Shown here: positions 55,601 through 62,160 of the stretch, piece by piece | How the letters are laid out: each line of letters starts with the position of its first letter | Position numbering within the stretch: the stretch's first letter is position 1 | Source: Sitta carolinensis | Lineage: Eukaryota > Chordata > Aves > Passeriformes > Sittidae | Assembly (NCBI GenBank): GCA_032173965.1 | Contig: JAVUNC010000004.1 | Coordinates: forward strand, 61,853,501-61,917,500 | Direction: 5' to 3' | Length of the DNA stretch: 64,000 bases | Notes under the pieces: model-generated | Database searches by the model: none | What the model saw: the letters and a program-made list of their open reading frames with translations, nothing else | Told to the model about the DNA's origin: nothing | Position numbers and translations under genes: made by a program

Positions 55601-58600
55601 GCTGGACACTTACATTAACCATTAAGTGTCTAATCTCTTTAAAAGGAGTATTATTTGGTGAGATCATGTCCTACTAATTTTTTTTTTTTTTTTAATAAAC
55701 CTAGTGTCTTTATTTCTCTACAATCTGTGTTCTAGGTAGAAGAAATGTCACAACCATGTGAATTTATGGCACACACTGTCGGGAAAAAAAGATATTTTGA
55801 TTACTTCAATCAATTATGTCCATCTACTAACAACAGATAGGGCTAAAAAGGTAACAGCACGCACACAACACATACAGCTACTGATCATATTCTGCTTTGA
55901 ATGTGAAAACCTAAAAATGAGGTTAAGAATGAATCCTTTTGTAGGGATTACACAGGACTACCAGCAATAAACCAGTTTTTTTAATTTTTGCAATGTGGAA
56001 GTACCTCAACAAAAAGTGTTGTATTATAGTGTAGGAGAACATCAATGGTCAACATTTTATTTTTCATGTGGAAAGATATGTGGCAGTTGAAAAAGACAAA
56101 TAATCCCCGCTGTAGCTATTTATATTGTGTAAAAGAGATTAATGTTAATTAAATCACAGTTTCTGTAAATCAACATATGCCAGCAATACCAAAAAAGCCA
56201 GAGTCCTGCCTTTGCCCCAAGCCACTGTGTCTTGTTCCTTTTTTTGTCTGTGTGGGAGCACAGCTGTTTAAGCAACACTGAATTCGCCTGGCTCAAAAAT
56301 AGCTTATTATTGTCTTTCATCATACAATTGCATCAACATTTGCTTCTGAAACACTCTAGGGTTGGGAATGAGAGGCCAGATGGCATTACTGATTTATGCC
56401 AGCTTAATGCTCAAAATGGACTACAACACAAGAGAAAAAAAAAAGGTGTATACAAATAAATCATGTAACTGCTATATAAATTCCCAACTTTAAGTGTACA
56501 CCTACAGCACCTATGAGAGAACAATAGCACTAATTTTATTGCTAAGCTATAGAAAGCAATATTTTATGTTGCAAACACATCTTGCCAGAGTTCACTTGCT
56601 TCCGATCCTCAAATTAATTTGTCACAGCTTTTATAATTAGACGTATAAAAGTGCAATTTAACTAAAATTAACATAAATCAAAACCTAGCGTACAATTGCA
56701 AACTATTGTACCAAGGCAACATGAATAATATTGTGACCAAAACTTTTTTCTGGGCGTGAAGCACTTACGGCAACATTCCTAAGCTATAAACACATCACTG
56801 TTCAGACTGATAGTTCCGTGCCTAGCTAACCAATGAGCCCCTCGCAGAGTGGCTGTGTAAGCAGCTTTGTGATGGAACACGGCCTTTATAGTGCACTCGG
56901 CTGTGCCTCACCAGCCCCCTGCTCCTGGGACACGCAGGATCCCAACACAGCCCTTCCTGGGACACGCAGGATCCCAGACAAACACACAGCAGTGCCCTAC
57001 TCCTGGGACACACAGGATCCCAGACACAGCCCTTCCTGGGACACGCAGGATCCCAGACAAACCCACAGCAGTGCCCTGCTCCTGGGACACGCAGGATCCC
57101 AACACAGCCCTTCCTGGGACACGCAGGATCCCAACACAGCCCCCTGCTCCTGGGACATGCAGGATCCCAGACAAACCCACAGGAGCCCCTGCTCCTGGGA
57201 CACACAGGATCCCAACACAGCCCTTCCTGGGACACGCAGGATCCCAACACAGCCTCCTGCTCCTGGGACACGCAGGATCCCAACACAGCCCCCTGCTCCT
57301 GGGACACACAGGATCCCAACACAGCCTCCTGCTTCTGGGACACGCAGGATCCCAGACACAGCCCTTCCTGGGACACGCAGGATCCCAGACAAACCCACAG
57401 CAGTGCCCCGCTCCTGGGACACACAGGATCCCAACACAGCCCTTCCTGGACACGCAGGATCCCAACACAGCCTCCTGCTTCTGGGACACGCAGGATCCCA
57501 ACACAGCCTCCTGCTCCTGGGACACACAGGATCCCAACACAGCCCTTCCTGGGACACGCAGGATCCCAACACAGCCTCCTGCTCCTGGGACACACAGGAT
57601 CCCAGACAAACCCACAGCAGCCCCCACTCCTGGGACACGCAGGATCCCAGACAAACCCACAGCAGCCCCACTCCTGGGACACACAGGATCCCAGGTACGT
57701 GGCTGCAGATGAGGCTGGTGCAGAAGTGCCAGCGCAGAGGACCCCACACAATCTAGTACATACAGAGTTGTCCTCACTCTCTTCCTTCCACACAATACAT
57801 TATATAAAATGTACAGAACTCCTCTAAAATCCAATTCAAAGGCTCCACAAAGCTCACTCTTTTCAGTGAAGCATCCAATGAGAAGCATTGCTTTAATCCT
57901 ACATAAATCTACAGTTTTCAAAACATTATCTGAAAGGAATACTGAATTTTTTCTCAGTACACTTGCCCTATGCTTCTAAAAATCTATCTTTATAGTAAAG
58001 CTTTTATTATTCATAGGATGCTAGGAGTAAATATGGTACATTTTTTTTTGACAGCAGCAATATTAATAATTAATACTTTGGGATTCCATGTAATTATTCC
58101 AAACCCATGATGTTAAAAATTAATAGTTCATAAACCTTACTTTTGCTTCAAAGCCAGAACTAAATGAAGAAAAAAACCAACTATGGAGCAGAGGTACTGC
58201 ATTTTCATCAATCCAAATTCATCAACCATGGGAGGAAATAAGTGTCATCAGTGAAACACTGGTGGGCACAAATTCTTCTCTTTTGTGTATTTAAAAACAC
58301 AAAGGATCTGAGCAAGATCTAACTTAAAAAAGAGGTGTCAGTGCTTTTTACTTTATGTAATACTGTAATGAAACAGATGCCTCTAGAATACAGTCTTTGC
58401 TATATTCAGTAATGAACTAGGGGAGTTGAACTACTTAAATAAAAAATTAAAATTTTCAGACTACTCAGGACAGACATGGCAAATGACTTTACAGAAAATG
58501 GTAATTATCCAACACAGGCTTTTTTCCCTCTACACTACAACTTAAGTTTCAGAATGCAAAAGACAAAGAAAAGTAGAGATCATACACTCAAACATTTCTA

Positions 58601-60187
58601 GTTTAAAACAGACTTGTATTTTATCACCTACACTAATGCATGTCCTTTTCTTGTATAGCCAGACAGGATGTTACATCTGTCAGAAAAATCCAAAGAGATA
58701 AAAGAAAAACAAACTAACAAACAAAAAACCCAGTGCAACTTGACCTAGCTGGTGCTTCCTGCCACACACAGTGTCACTTCTCCTGTGTTTTTCCAGTAAA
58801 TAAAGAGCAGGTAAACAAACTACTGAGAACATCCAGTGTTCTAATATGTGGCTACCTCACCTTCCTGGCTGCATTTTCCAGTTAGCACACTATTCCTGTG
58901 TAAGACAGAAAAGGTATAATTATTCTTCTGTCACTCAGAAGACAGTTTTGTCAGAGCTTTCTGAAACCTGAATTTCACTAATTCATTCTTCTAAATTAAC
59001 ATCACCTTATAAAGAAAAACTACCAGTTCTACATCTATCTTTTATTTCATTCTTCTTGAGGCCAAGCAAAGTAAATGACTTCGTATCTCAATAAAAATAC
59101 CAACGTTATGATGACCCATCTTCCTTCCCCCTAAGGGGGGGTTGTGGGTTGTCAACACACTAAACACGCATTTCTAGTGATCTGCTAGTCTTACACCCTT
59201 TACAAGTGTGGCTTAACTGTAACAGGAATTTAAGACTAGCATCAAGCTTGCATTTCTTAATTCCCTATGAAAGTCTTTTAGAAAGGCTCACAGTCCATGC
59301 TGACAACTATTAGCTTAGAAGCCACATGAGCTTGAAAAATCTACATATTAATTTGCAAGTTTTACAGTAAGGAATTGCTGCTTTCATTTCAGTGAAAGAA
59401 GCAGGAAAAAAAAGAGCAAACCACTCACTCCTGTTACTGTGATGTAGATAGAAACACACAGTAACACACACACCAGGTGTTTAGATAGAGAAGAAGAAAA
59501 GAAGTCTCTAGTTTATTGTTGACTTCGTATATATATGTTTCTAGACAGTGATTAGAGATTAGACAGGGAAGTTACTACTTCTCCATCTCCACTAGTCACT
59601 TGAGAAGTCCATCAATATCTTTTACAAAAAAATGTAAACATAATTCTTGTTTATCTTACAATTCATGAAAACTCACTCTACTATACTAAAACAAATCAGA
59701 AGGCTTATTTTCAAAGACAACACACTCTCTTTGAGAAAGCGACAAAAAGAGAATGAAAGCTTCTACCAGCAGTAAAGAGTCTCGAACTCAAAATATTTAT
59801 TCACTGTTACAGAGGACAGAAGGGAGGTCTTTCCTGGAGAACAATAACTCTGAAAAAGTTCCTGAATGTTACGTTTTGCCATACTCATTCGCACTGTCCC
59901 ATCAGGAGCGCTTCACGCGGCGCCGTGCACGCAGGGAGCCGGGCTGTCGGAACGGGCCCTGCCAAGGGCTGTAACCCCGCGAGCACGGGGCACAGGGCAG
60001 GCGGCCGGGGCGCCCCGCGACCGCCCGGAGCAGGGGCCTCCCCCCGCCCCGCGGGCCCTCCTCACTCACAGTAGTACGCCACCACGGGCTCGCGCTTGTC
60101 CAGCTCCTGCGCGGTCCGCAGATGGTGCTGGATGCTCTTGAGCGGCGGCGGCAGCGGCGGCAGCGGCGGCAGCGCCGGGGCCGCCAT
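22456..60187 (-). CDS. VTA1: VTA1 (LIP5), vesicle trafficking 1; complete 8-exon coding region
   Basis: VTA1 is the cytosolic cofactor that stimulates the AAA ATPase VPS4, which disassembles ESCRT-III during multivesicular-body sorting, cytokinesis and virus budding. The segments are 60187-60070, 45564-45470, 42478-42351, 41677-41602, 38238-38127, 31444-31262, 29450-29370 and 22601-22456. They total 939 nt, encoding 312 residues plus stop; human is 307 as I recall. All seven introns are GT-AG and all phases agree. Residues 1 to about 160 correspond to the tandem MIT domain that binds CHMP1B and CHMP5 in the family. Residues about 165-262 are a Ser/Pro/Ala-rich linker. Residues about 265-312 are the C-terminal VSL domain that dimerises and binds VPS4. 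Hallmarks I read include FKSIQHHLRTAQ-type (here LKSIQHHLRTAQ), HRKYARWKA, NGETPQPGP, IPPGAHAPANTP and LTPEDFARAQKYCKYAGSAL. No frameshift or internal stop is present. Identification is by remembered human protein, with very high confidence. Confidence 0.98.
22602..29369 (-). other. VTA1: VTA1 intron 7 (6.8 kb)
   Basis: Contains the plus-strand CR1 fragment (24.8-25.55 kb) and an AT-rich ATATAT/CTCATAT stretch near 27110-27170. No exon was recognised in the rest. Confidence 0.9.
24805..25550 (+). mobile_element. CR1 LINE, 3' fragment (plus orientation), VTA1 intron 7
   Basis: The sequence follows the CR1 ORF2 end and 3' UTR in plus order: GCATCCTGGGCTGCATTAGG, AGCAAAGGGCCACAAAGATG, GGAGCACCTCTCATACGAGA, GGGACAGGTTGCCCAGAGAT and finally GAAGTCTTTTCCAACCTCAG. 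The reading frame is still open for 114 codons (24846-25190) but lacks most of the ORF. The part between about 25360 and 25490 is poorly matched, so an insertion or heavy divergence is likely there. It runs antisense to VTA1. Confidence 0.88.
29370..29450 (-). CDS. VTA1: VTA1 coding exon 7 (residues 238-264)
   Basis: The exon is 81 nt. The acceptor is GATTGCAG before 29450 and the donor GTAAGC follows 29370. It encodes GVTSNTIQPAPQNIPLVDPS and then LYSAQSA, ending one base into Gly265. The SNTIQP and DPSL(Y/F) motifs match the human segment just before the VSL domain. It starts and ends in phase 1, so skipping it would keep the reading frame. Confidence 0.95.
29451..31261 (-). other. VTA1: VTA1 intron 6 (1.8 kb)
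   Basis: GTATGT to GCAG. Contains the 26-nt poly-T tract and otherwise ordinary AT-rich DNA. Confidence 0.9.
30598..30623. repeat. Poly-T tract (26 T), VTA1 intron 6
   Basis: A pure run of 26 T on the plus strand, equivalent to poly-A on the VTA1 strand. It lies about 640 bp downstream, on the VTA1 strand, of the exon 6 donor. Confidence 0.9.
31262..31444 (-). CDS. VTA1: VTA1 coding exon 6 (residues 177-237), flexible linker
   Basis: The exon is 183 nt. The acceptor is CATTTTAG before 31444 and the donor GTATGT follows 31262. It begins GDAEREEAGSSSVHSGATP, continues with a six-serine run, AYEANNIPTSNYTGIHIPPG and AHAPANTPAAEVPHNT, and ends one base into Gly238. The linker is low in hydrophobics and presumably disordered. 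The serine run is encoded by a (TCA)5-TCT microsatellite. The YTGI-IPPGAHAPANTP core is conserved with human. Confidence 0.96.
31372..31390 (-). repeat. VTA1: In-frame (TCA)n serine repeat in VTA1 exon 6
   Basis: Five TCA codons and a TCT give six serines in the VTA1 linker. It is a trinucleotide microsatellite inside a coding exon and is likely polymorphic in length. Human has a shorter serine run at the equivalent place as I recall it. Confidence 0.85.
31445..38126 (-). other. VTA1: VTA1 intron 5 (6.7 kb)
   Basis: Contains the compound CA/CAAA microsatellite (32.9-33.0 kb) and a modestly GC-richer block near 33380-33640 of unknown nature. No exon or named repeat was recognised elsewhere. 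Confidence 0.9.
32945..33036. repeat. A-rich, CA and CAAA compound microsatellite
   Basis: A poly-A stretch, a CACACA run and a (CAAA)n run with further poly-A follow one another in VTA1 intron 5. This is a simple-sequence expansion of the plus strand with no coding value. Confidence 0.95.
38127..38238 (-). CDS. VTA1: VTA1 coding exon 5 (residues 140-176 and first base of Gly177)
   Basis: The exon is 112 nt. The acceptor is CCTTCCCCAG before 38238 and the donor GTACGT follows 38127. It encodes NAQHRKYARWKAAYIHNCLK, then NGETPQPGPIGMEGESF and the first base of Gly177. It closes MIT domain 2 and starts the linker. The stretch after the PQPGP motif has diverged from human, where an acidic run follows. 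Confidence 0.97.
38239..41601 (-). other. VTA1: VTA1 intron 4 (3.4 kb)
   Basis: Mostly AT-rich with the inverted repeat at 39111-39148. One GC-richer block at about 39660-39960 stands out and is discussed as a finding. No exon was recognised. Confidence 0.9.
39111..39148. repeat. AT-rich inverted repeat, VTA1 intron 4
   Basis: Arms AAATTAATTTTT (39111-39122) and AAAAATTAATTT (39137-39148) are exact reverse complements around a 14-nt A/T loop. Low-complexity origin is likely. Confidence 0.8.
41602..41677 (-). CDS. VTA1: VTA1 coding exon 4 (end of Lys114 to residue 139)
   Basis: The exon is 76 nt. The acceptor is TTTTTTGCAG before 41677 and the donor GTAAGT follows 41602. One base completes Lys114, and 25 codons follow: NMIKSFYTASLLIDVLTVFG and then ELSEE. 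The exon ends in phase 0. This is a hydrophobic helix of MIT domain 2 with no transmembrane role. Human has LTDEN where this sequence has LSEEN across the junction to exon 5. Confidence 0.97.
41678..42350 (-). other. VTA1: VTA1 intron 3 (673 bp)
   Basis: The shortest intron, GTAGGT to TTTGCAG on the minus strand. Apart from an 11-bp tandem duplication (AAATATTAGCA, twice, near 42088-42112) I see nothing notable. Confidence 0.9.
42351..42478 (-). CDS. VTA1: VTA1 coding exon 3 (residues 72-113 and two bases of Lys114)
   Basis: The exon is 128 nt. The acceptor is TTTTTCAG before 42478 and the donor GTAGGT follows 42351. It encodes MKKQFGDNEAITQEIVGSAH and then VENYALKMFLYADNEDRAGQ-FH, leaving two bases of a lysine codon. 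The first residue is Met where human has Leu, a conservative change. In the family this segment carries helices of MIT domain 2, including the NYALKMFLYA helix. Confidence 0.97.
43886..43903. promoter_or_regulatory. CTCF-like motif in VTA1 intron 2
   Basis: The plus strand reads TGCGCCCCCTGGTGGTTA, a near-perfect match to the reverse complement of the CTCF core (TAACCACCAGGGGGCGCA). It stands out because the surrounding intron is AT-rich. It has the same orientation as the promoter-proximal motif 16.4 kb away. Confidence 0.7.
44457..44680 (-). mobile_element. CR1 LINE, short 3' end fragment (minus orientation), VTA1 intron 2
   Basis: AATCACAGAATGGTTTGGAT followed by TGGAAAGGACCTTAAGGGTC is the reverse complement of the CR1 3' terminus. 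It continues through the AGTTCCAACTCCCCTGC and GGGACAGGTTGCTCAGGACC blocks. The match fades after about 44600. It is co-oriented with VTA1. Confidence 0.88.
45470..45564 (-). CDS. VTA1: VTA1 coding exon 2 (residues 40-71)
   Basis: The exon is 95 nt. The acceptor reads TTTCAAG before 45564 and the donor GTAAGT follows 45470. Two bases complete Cys40, and 31 codons follow, beginning RLYAMQTGMKIDSKTPECRK and ending KLMDQLEA, so the exon ends in phase 0. It encodes the second half of MIT domain 1 and is nearly identical to the human segment as I recall it. Confidence 0.97.
50485..50506. repeat. Poly-C tract (22 C)
   Basis: An uninterrupted run of 22 C lies on the plus strand, so the VTA1 pre-mRNA carries 22 G. 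Long poly-C tracts are rare in vertebrate genomes and hard to sequence, so the length may not be exact. Confidence 0.95.
52650..53245 (+). mobile_element. CR1 LINE, 3' fragment (plus orientation), VTA1 intron 1
   Basis: Plus-order CR1 landmarks are GAAGGGCCACAAAGCTGATG, GACAGGACAAGAGGCAATGG, ACACTGGAACAGGCTGCTCC, GTCGTGGAGTCACCATCCTT and a final CCTCCAACCTCAGCAG with TTTTGTGATTCTG. Several internal deletions break the old reading frame. It runs antisense to VTA1. Confidence 0.88.
54514..54561. repeat. (ATT)n/(AAT)n palindromic microsatellite
   Basis: A run of ATT triplets switches directly into a run of AAT triplets near 54536, so the two halves are reverse complements. The tract could extrude a perfect hairpin. 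It is in VTA1 intron 1. Confidence 0.9.
56912..57694. repeat. GC-rich minisatellite, about 21 units, VTA1 intron 1
   Basis: I count 21 tandem copies of a CCTGGGACACGCAGGATCCC core, each with a GGATCC site. Variable spacers give unit lengths of mainly 32, 36 and 46 bp (AACACAGCCCTT, AACACAGCC-CCTGCT and AGACAAACCCACAGCAGTGC types). The core alternates GGGACACG and GGGACACA. The short and long units are intermixed, suggesting higher-order shuffling. It is open for 250-340 codons in several frames on both strands only because the unit lacks stop codons. On the transcribed VTA1 RNA it is G-rich. Confidence 0.95.
60070..60187 (-). CDS. VTA1: VTA1 coding exon 1 (residues 1-39 and first base of Cys40)
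   Basis: The ATG at 60187 sits in a strong context (GCGCCATGG) and opens M-A-A-P-A-L, followed by a proline/leucine run and then LKSIQHHLRTAQELDKREP and VVAYY. The donor GTGAGT follows immediately after 60070 and splits the Cys40 codon after its first base. This is the start of MIT domain 1. I chose this ATG because it matches the human amino terminus (MAALAPLPPLP, from memory) and no other in-frame ATG lies between it and the conserved SIQHHLR motif. The exon lies inside the CpG island, so its codons are very GC-rich compared with the later exons. Confidence 0.97.
60141..60173 (-). repeat. VTA1: In-frame GC-rich repeat in VTA1 exon 1
   Basis: A 9-bp unit GGCGGCAGC repeats about three times on the plus strand and encodes the amino-terminal Leu-Pro-Pro repeats of VTA1 (LPPLPPLPPPL). 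As a multiple of three it can vary in length without breaking the frame. It accounts for part of the length difference from human. Confidence 0.85.
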
Positions 60188-60240
60188 GGCGCGGGCGGGG
60201 GCGCGCGGCTCTCGCTCCCGGCCGGGGGCTGGCGCGCGGC

Positions 60241-60256
60241 GCTTCCGCTTCCGGCC
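60241..60256 (-). promoter_or_regulatory. Paired ETS/GABP-type sites
   Basis: On the minus strand this stretch reads GGCCGGAAGCGGAAGC, two GGAAG cores in tandem 6 bp apart, about 55-70 bp upstream of the VTA1 ATG. CCGGAAG is the core of ETS/GABPA sites common in TATA-less housekeeping promoters. The GC boxes lie just beyond. Function is inferred from motif and position. Confidence 0.6.
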
Positions 60257-60285
60257 CGGGCGGGGCGGGCGGGAGGCGGGGCGCG
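60257..60285. promoter_or_regulatory. Cluster of GC boxes (SP1/KLF type)
   Basis: Overlapping GGGCGGGGCGGG and GAGGCGGGGC elements occur on the plus strand immediately upstream of the ETS-type pair, within about 100 bp of the VTA1 start codon. They match the SP1/KLF consensus GGGCGG. Such runs are expected in a CpG island, so each single site carries little weight. Confidence 0.5.
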
Positions 60286-60288
60286 GGG

Positions 60289-60305
60289 AGCGCCCCCTGC
60301 TGGCC
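60289..60305. promoter_or_regulatory. CTCF-like motif at the VTA1 promoter
   Basis: The plus strand reads AGCGCCCCCTGCTGGCC, which fits the reverse complement of the CTCF core consensus (CCA-x-x-AGGGGGCG). It lies about 100 bp upstream of the VTA1 ATG. This is a sequence match only; occupancy is not known. Confidence 0.6.
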
Positions 60306-60411
60306 TGGAGGGAGCGGCCGGGGCTGTCCGTCTGTCCGACCACGTCTGTCCGACCGTCTGTCCGCGCGTGGGGGGTATACAGTCTCAAACCCCGCTTGTG
60401 TGGCACCTTAG

Positions 60412-60416
60412 TGCTT
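60412..60416. repeat. Left target-site duplication of the ERVL-type LTR
   Basis: TGCTT directly abuts the left LTR end and is repeated exactly at 61044-61048. The pre-insertion sequence would have joined the GC-rich VTA1 upstream DNA on both sides. Confidence 0.85.
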
Positions 60417-61043
60417 TGTCCTAGTTTAGGGCAAATCTGGGAGAAAACCTCCAAAGGAAGATCCCTCCGGAGAACAAACCCACACGGCCCCTCCCCCCAG
60501 CCGGTTCGGGAATGATTCCTCGGAGAGAAGCGGAAAGAACCTGTTTATTTAACAGGCACAGCCTCCCCCCCCAGTACACAAAATGAACAATACCAGATGA
60601 CAATACTCTTTCACAGCTCTGAAAAAAAAGATGACAAATGCAGCAAGTCTCTCTTGGGGTGGTCGCTCTGTTGTCACTCTCTCCGGCGCTGGGGATGGCT
60701 GCTGCAGGACACAAGGTGTTCTCAGGTGCCAGTCCAGAGCAGGTCCCAGTAGTTACAAGAAAGAAAAAAAAGGGAAAAAAAACAAAGCAAGAGCAAAGCG
60801 AAGCAGGAGCAGGAGCAAAAGCAGCAGCCAGAGCTAGAGTCAAGGAAAAAAGAGAGCAGCAAAAAACAACAGCCACACTATGTACTGCCCCGTCTCTGTG
60901 TCCCGCCAGGCGTGGGGGGGAAGCAGGCTGATAACAGAACCAAAACAAAACATTTGTCCTTCAGAGCCAGTCTCACAGGCACAGAACATAACATCCAACA
61001 TAGCAGAACACACAAATGGGGATACAAACATCACCCTAGGACA
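60417..61043 (-). mobile_element. Solo LTR, ERVL-type, next to the VTA1 promoter
   Basis: The element is 627 bp with perfect 8-bp inverted ends, TGTCCTAG at 60417-60424 and CTAGGACA at 61036-61043. It is flanked by a 5-bp direct repeat TGCTT (60412-60416 and 61044-61048). A 5-bp duplication is the ERVL hallmark. On the minus strand an AATAAA lies at 60549-60544, about 130 nt from the 3' end, where an LTR polyadenylation signal belongs, so it reads in the same direction as VTA1. No internal retroviral genes or second LTR are present, so it is a solo LTR left by recombination. It resembles a common avian LTR as I remember it. The minus strand is open for 175 codons here, but the peptide resembles no retroviral protein. 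Confidence 0.9.
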
Positions 61044-61048
61044 TGCTT
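61044..61048. repeat. Right target-site duplication of the ERVL-type LTR
   Basis: TGCTT directly abuts the right LTR end and matches 60412-60416. An intact duplication indicates a simple, relatively well-preserved insertion. Confidence 0.85.
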
Positions 61049-61394
61049 GAAACGCGTCCCAGAGCATTCCTGAGGAAGGGCTGGAGACTTCGGGGCGGTC
61101 GGGGCTACTCCCCGGCCCAGGGGTGAACGGCAGCCGGGGCTGAGCCCTCCCCATGCCGTGTGCCTCCCTTCCTTGGGCAGGCCGGCCCAAGGGGCCCTGC
61201 AGACCCGGCCTGTGCAGGCGCACCTGCACGTAAAACCCCTTCTCACACTGAGACAGCTTCTCCTTGGGCTGTGCCAAGGCTTGCCGAGCTCCGTGAGCCC
61301 CTTGGGGCCTGGACTGAGCCCTTGGGGCCTGGACTGTGCCTTTACTTCTGGGCCTCTGCCCTTCATCCCCAAAAATCGTTGTCCGTAAAAATCG
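61049..61394. other. GC-rich remainder of the VTA1 upstream CpG island
   Basis: This is GC-rich flank separated from the promoter by the inserted LTR. It contains a short duplication, CTTGGGGCCTGGACTG twice near 61301-61335, and AAAAATCG twice near 61371-61395. Overlapping open frames here reflect base composition. No exon was recognised. Confidence 0.6.
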
Positions 61395-62160
61395 GTTAGT
61401 TACCTGGTATGCGACAAGTCAGTAAATACACGCTCGAGAGAGACGTGATTGAAATGAATTGGTTATTCGTTTCAGGGTTGTGCAAGCCTGGGTGTTTGAG
61501 GCTATTCCATAAATCAAGCACCCCAACTATCCTCCCTTTACTATTTATACATTTTAGCAAACAAAGGCTACAAGTTACATAGTTCTCTTATTAATTAGTT
61601 TTCTGTCTTCTGTTAGTTAATGATTCTCTTGCTTCTTATACTAATTAGTGAATGTGTTTAGTCTCTCTCATTTGGGTCACTGGGTTTCTGGGGTCAGTGG
61701 TCCATGAGCTGGTGGTGAGGATCTCCCCCTGCCAGAATTACCTCTTACCCAGTTGGAGCTGATTGCAGCCCAGCTGCTGAGTTGCCTTATTAGTTTCTTC
61801 CTTATTTTGTGAGTTCTGCCAAGTGGCCCTGTGGCCTGTAAATTCTGCACTCCTTACATCACCTGTCATTGGGCATCCTTCTTTCCAAGCTTTGTCCCCC
61901 AGGGTCTGAGATCGATGAAGTGTCCAACTCCAAATCTGGCAAACAATGTAAACCTGGTAAACAAGGCAATTCTACTACCTAGTGATTTGTTTTTCTAACA
62001 CTTGGGCATCAGTTAGAGCTTGCTTGTTAGCTGCTGTCTGGTTTTGTGGATTAAATCTCCCTTGTTGTTGATTAAGCTTGAAAATATTCAAAGATTAAAC
62101 ATCAAAGAAAACCTTTTCTTAAGAAAATTTAATATATTCCACATTTTATAATACTACCAT
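61395..62160 (-). mobile_element. Possible second LTR-like segment, upstream flank of VTA1
   Basis: On the minus strand a TATAAATAG box lies at 61549-61541. It is followed by sequence that looks like an LTR R-U5 (a CACGTCTCTCTCGAGCGTG stretch about 105 nt after the box). Upstream is a long, mixed-composition U3-like stretch. The style matches avian retroviral LTRs as I remember them. I could not find a convincing pair of ends with target duplications, so the boundaries are approximate and the call is tentative. Confidence 0.35.

Larger units (their letters stand above)
45565..60069 (-). other. VTA1: VTA1 intron 1 (14.5 kb)
   Basis: The longest intron, GTGAGT to AG. It contains the 21-unit minisatellite (56.9-57.7 kb), the TTA/TAA palindrome, a plus-strand CR1 fragment (52.65-53.25 kb) and the poly-C tract. 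The rest is AT-rich DNA with no exon-like frame or RNA gene that I recognise. First introns often carry enhancers, but nothing specific can be read here. Confidence 0.9.
59900..60380 (-). promoter_or_regulatory. VTA1: VTA1 CpG-island promoter
   Basis: The sequence changes abruptly from AT-rich intron to very GC-rich, CpG-dense DNA around exon 1, with GCGGCGCC, GCGCGC and CGGGGCGGG runs. No TATA box lies near the expected start, which fits a housekeeping-type, dispersed-initiation promoter. Upstream of the ATG it contains paired ETS-type sites, GC boxes and a CTCF-like motif, listed separately. The GC-rich flank continues beyond the inserted LTR at 61049-61370, so the island was probably one block before the insertion. 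Confidence 0.85.

Noticed and set aside
56822..57921. Open frames of 250-340 codons on both strands over the minisatellite, with repeated WDTQDP- or GSCVSQE-like peptides
   Set aside because: The frames exist only because the repeat unit lacks stop codons. They occur on both strands, change peptide when the unit length shifts frame, and lie in a VTA1 intron with no splice or promoter support.
60096..60515. Plus-strand frames of 100-139 codons across the CpG island
   Set aside because: They are antisense to VTA1 exon 1 and its promoter and consist of Gly/Arg/Ser-rich low-complexity peptide expected from GC-rich DNA. One runs across the LTR boundary.
60421..60948. A 175-codon minus-strand frame inside the ERVL-type LTR
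   Set aside because: LTRs of this class are non-coding. The peptide is low complexity with no gag, pol or env motif, and it ends at the LTR edge.
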